Assembly (NCBI GenBank): GCA_019747735.1
Contig: JAIEQL010000012.1
Span: forward strand, 1-40,438
Source of the DNA: Chthoniobacterales bacterium
GTDB taxonomy: Bacteria > Verrucomicrobiota > Verrucomicrobiia > Chthoniobacterales > UBA6821
DNA length: 40,438 bases
Direction: 5' to 3'
In this document: positions 38,845-40,438 of the stretch, piece by piece
Numbering within the stretch: the stretch's first letter is position 1
Layout: every line of letters begins with the position of its first letter
Program-made: the position numbers and the translations under genes
The notes under the pieces: generated by a model
Databases searched by the model: none
Told to the model about the DNA's origin: nothing
What the model saw: the letters and a program-made list of their open reading frames with translations, nothing else

Positions 38845-40438
38845 TTATGGCAATCCCTTCCAAACAGGTGGCCTTTCTGGTTCTCTACGAGTTTGATACC
38901 ACTCTTGACGATTTTTTTCTTCTAAGTACTTTTCATAAGAAAAATTGTTGGCACGATCGACATTTCCAGCTGCCCAAAGTTCAGCAACTTCAAGCTGATA
39001 AGAACCTTCTTGCTTGTAAGCATCTCTTGTTGCCTCATAAAGCCGTGCCTTGTGTGCGTTAGTAAAAGCATCAACTGCCTTAGACGCGGCATTAGCTGCC
39101 TTGTTAAGATTCATTGCTTTCTCCAGATTTCCTTCTGCATAGGCTTTAGCTTGATCAAGTCGATAAGAACCTTCTTGCTTGTAAGCATCCCTTGTTTCCT
39201 CAGAAATTCCTTCCTTGGCCGCCCGAGTAAAATCCACAGCTGCCAAGTTCGCGACTCTAGCTGCCTTGTGAAGATTCTCTACTTTCTCCAGATTTCCTTC
39301 TGCATGGGCTTTAGCTTGATCAAGGTAATAAAAACCTGCTTGCTTGTAAGCATCACTTGCTTCCTCAGAAATTCCTTCCTTGGCCGCCCGAATAAAACAC
39401 TCAGCTGCCCAGTCCACGACTTTAGCTGCCTTGTTAAGATTCTCTGCTTTCTCCAGATTTCCTTCTGCATGGGCTTTAGCTTGATCAAGGTAATAAAAAC
39501 CTGCTTGCTTGTAAGCATCCCTTGTTTCCTTAGAAATCCCTGCCTCGCCTGCAACAGCAAAAGGATGAACTGCCTCGACCGCGCCGTAAGCTGCATTTCC
39601 AAGATTCGTTGCTTTCTCCAGATTTCCTTCTGCATGGGCTTTAGCTTGATCAAGTCGATAAGAACCTGCTTGCTCATACGCATTTTTTTCTTCCTCAGAA
39701 ATTCCTTCCTTGGCCGCCCGAATAAAACACTCAGCTGCCCAGTCCACGACTTTAGCTGCCTTGTTAAGATTCTCTGCTTTCTCCAGATTTCCTTCTGCAT
39801 GGGCTTTAGCTTGATCAAGGTAATAAAAACCTGCTTGCTTGTAAGCATCCCTTGTTTCCTTAGAAATCCCTGCCTCGCCTGCAACAGCAAAAGGATGAAC
39901 TGCCTCGACCGCGCCGTAAGCTGCATTTCCAAGATTCGTTGCTTTCTCCAGATTTCCTTCTGCATGGGCTTTAGCTTGATCAAGTCGATAAGAACCTGCT
40001 TGCTCATACGCATTTTTTTCTTCCTTGGAAATCCCTGCTTTGGCTGCACAAGCAAAATTACTACCTGCCGAAATTACGGCATTAGCTGCCTCTTCAAGAT
40101 TTTTTGCTTGGCTATGGTTTCCTTCTGCATGGGCTTTAGCTACGGCAAGCCGATAAAAACCTACTTGATTATACGCATCATTTGCTTCCTCAGAAATCTC
40201 TGCTTGGGCTGTATAAGCAAAATTACAACTTGCCGTATTTACCCAAAAAATTGCCTTCCTAAGATTCCCTGCTTGGCCCTCATTTCCTGCTTCAAGGGCT
40301 TGATCTCGCGCAAGCTGATAAGCCTTTATTAAGGCGTTGGCTCTGGAGCTTTGAGCTTGAGAAAATAAGATGTTTCCCCTAATACGCGTTGCTTTTGCTA
40401 CTGCTAAGTTTCCCTCTTTGACTTGCCTCGCATAAAGC
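38845..40438 (-). CDS. Alpha-helical 55-residue tandem-repeat protein (partial, 5' end outside window)
   Basis: The minus-strand frame is open from the right edge to the stop at 38845, giving about 530 residues; the true start lies outside. Eight or so copies of a 55-residue unit read AYxQAGxYxLDQAKAHAEGN then LEKAxNLxxAA and ACxFxxAAKEGISEE. The DNA period is exactly 165 bp. Two-unit blocks are duplicated almost perfectly (see 39362-40024). The unit aligns with those of the protein at 16368, with AYxxAxxYxL, GN/DxxKAxNLxxAA and Axx..A at matching places. The C-termini also match: WAAGNVDRANNFSYEKYLEE versus YADQGKDAGDKFTLERYLKG. The prediction is a helical solenoid; the role is unknown. The opposite strand holds a 440-residue frame that I reject. 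Confidence 0.8.
   Translation of the reverse strand, partial: LYARQVKEGNLAVAKATRIRGNILFSQAQSSRANALIKAYQLARDQALEAGNEGQAGNLRKAIFWVNTASCNFAYTAQAEISEEANDAYNQVGFYRLAVAKAHAEGNHSQAKNLEEAANAVISAGSNFACAAKAGISKEEKNAYEQAGSYRLDQAKAHAEGNLEKATNLGNAAYGAVEAVHPFAVAGEAGISKETRDAYKQAGFYYLDQAKAHAEGNLEKAENLNKAAKVVDWAAECFIRAAKEGISEEEKNAYEQAGSYRLDQAKAHAEGNLEKATNLGNAAYGAVEAVHPFAVAGEAGISKETRDAYKQAGFYYLDQAKAHAEGNLEKAENLNKAAKVVDWAAECFIRAAKEGISEEASDAYKQAGFYYLDQAKAHAEGNLEKVENLHKAARVANLAAVDFTRAAKEGISEETRDAYKQEGSYRLDQAKAYAEGNLEKAMNLNKAANAASKAVDAFTNAHKARLYEATRDAYKQEGSYQLEVAELWAAGNVDRANNFSYEKYLEEKNRQEWYQTRREPERPPVWKGLP
39362..40024. repeat. 330-bp near-perfect tandem duplication (two 165-bp units each)
   Basis: The block from about 39362 recurs exactly 330 bases further on, from about 39692. 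For example, AATAAAACACTCAGCTGCCC starts at 39391 and again at 39721, and the two copies read identically base by base to about 39694 and 40024. The other 165-bp units are clearly diverged. This points to a recent duplication or gene conversion of a two-unit block. Confidence 0.85.

Noticed and set aside
39279..40055. A 258-codon minus-strand frame (MLVQPKQGFPRKK-type)
   Set aside because: Another shifted frame of the same 165-bp repeats; it is Lys/Arg/Ile-rich with no link to the related protein.
39010..40332. A 440-codon plus-strand frame over the repeats (CFLRNSFLGRPNK-type)
   Set aside because: It mirrors the minus-strand gene: the 165-bp period keeps both strands open, but only the minus strand gives a soluble helical protein related to the one at 16368.
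38845..40438. Possible CRISPR array at the right edge
   Set aside because: The 165-bp units are coding, too long for CRISPR repeats, and have no unique spacers between short identical repeats.

Overview
The window reads as chromosomal DNA of a Gram-negative bacterium of the PVC superphylum, most probably Verrucomicrobiota. Three things point that way: a fused LpxC-FabZ protein followed by LpxA, a 51-residue protein that looks like the Chlamydiae/Verrucomicrobia 'small basic protein' family (26374-26529), and a large autotransporter whose passenger carries T5SS/PEP-CTERM-type repeats. Lipid A and Kdo genes show a real outer membrane. Phylum is an inference; there is no rRNA in the window.

Layout. 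1-9335 is almost entirely minus strand: the end of an Rpn-like nuclease (plus strand, cut by the edge), a fosmidomycin-resistance type MFS pump, the maltosyltransferase GlgE, a UPF0175/DUF3368 toxin-antitoxin pair, then a cluster read rluA-like, ROK kinase, GNAT, murU-like, DUF3147 and amgK-like. 9404-17777 is plus strand: lpxC-fabZ, lpxA, yefM-yoeB, mutS, tRNA-Lys, an orphan GspF-like protein and a helical-repeat protein. 17833-23828 is minus strand: autotransporter, ABC ATPase, acylphosphatase, proA. 23921-26529 holds secreted and membrane proteins of unknown function and the small basic protein. 26904-38599 is plus strand: rluB-like, several exported proteins including an amidase and a possible caspase-fold protein, a PAP2 phosphatase with a GT-C glycosyltransferase, tRNA-Met, rpsT, recR, rsmD, waaA and a DEAD-box helicase. 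The right edge holds a partial gene made of 165-bp tandem repeats on the minus strand.

The genes centre on the cell envelope: lipid A (lpxC-fabZ, lpxA, waaA, possibly PAP2 and GT-C), peptidoglycan turnover and recycling (amidase, AmgK/MurU-like pair) and surface display. The rest is translation and RNA maintenance (two pseudouridine synthases, rsmD, rpsT, helicase, tRNAs) and DNA repair (mutS, recR).

The least explained material is of three kinds. First, two proteins at opposite ends of the window share a 55-60 residue alpha-helical repeat and a similar C-terminal cap; I do not recognise this family. Second, a short CTTCAACTT-type sequence sits just before the start codons of at least four genes, always in the sense direction. 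Third, several intergenic inverted-repeat elements with long arms (5729-5890, 9214-9308, 14734-14819, 26646-26894, 28443-28623, 34026-34220) have mutually unrelated sequences. Few start codons have a visible Shine-Dalgarno sequence; mutS is an exception.
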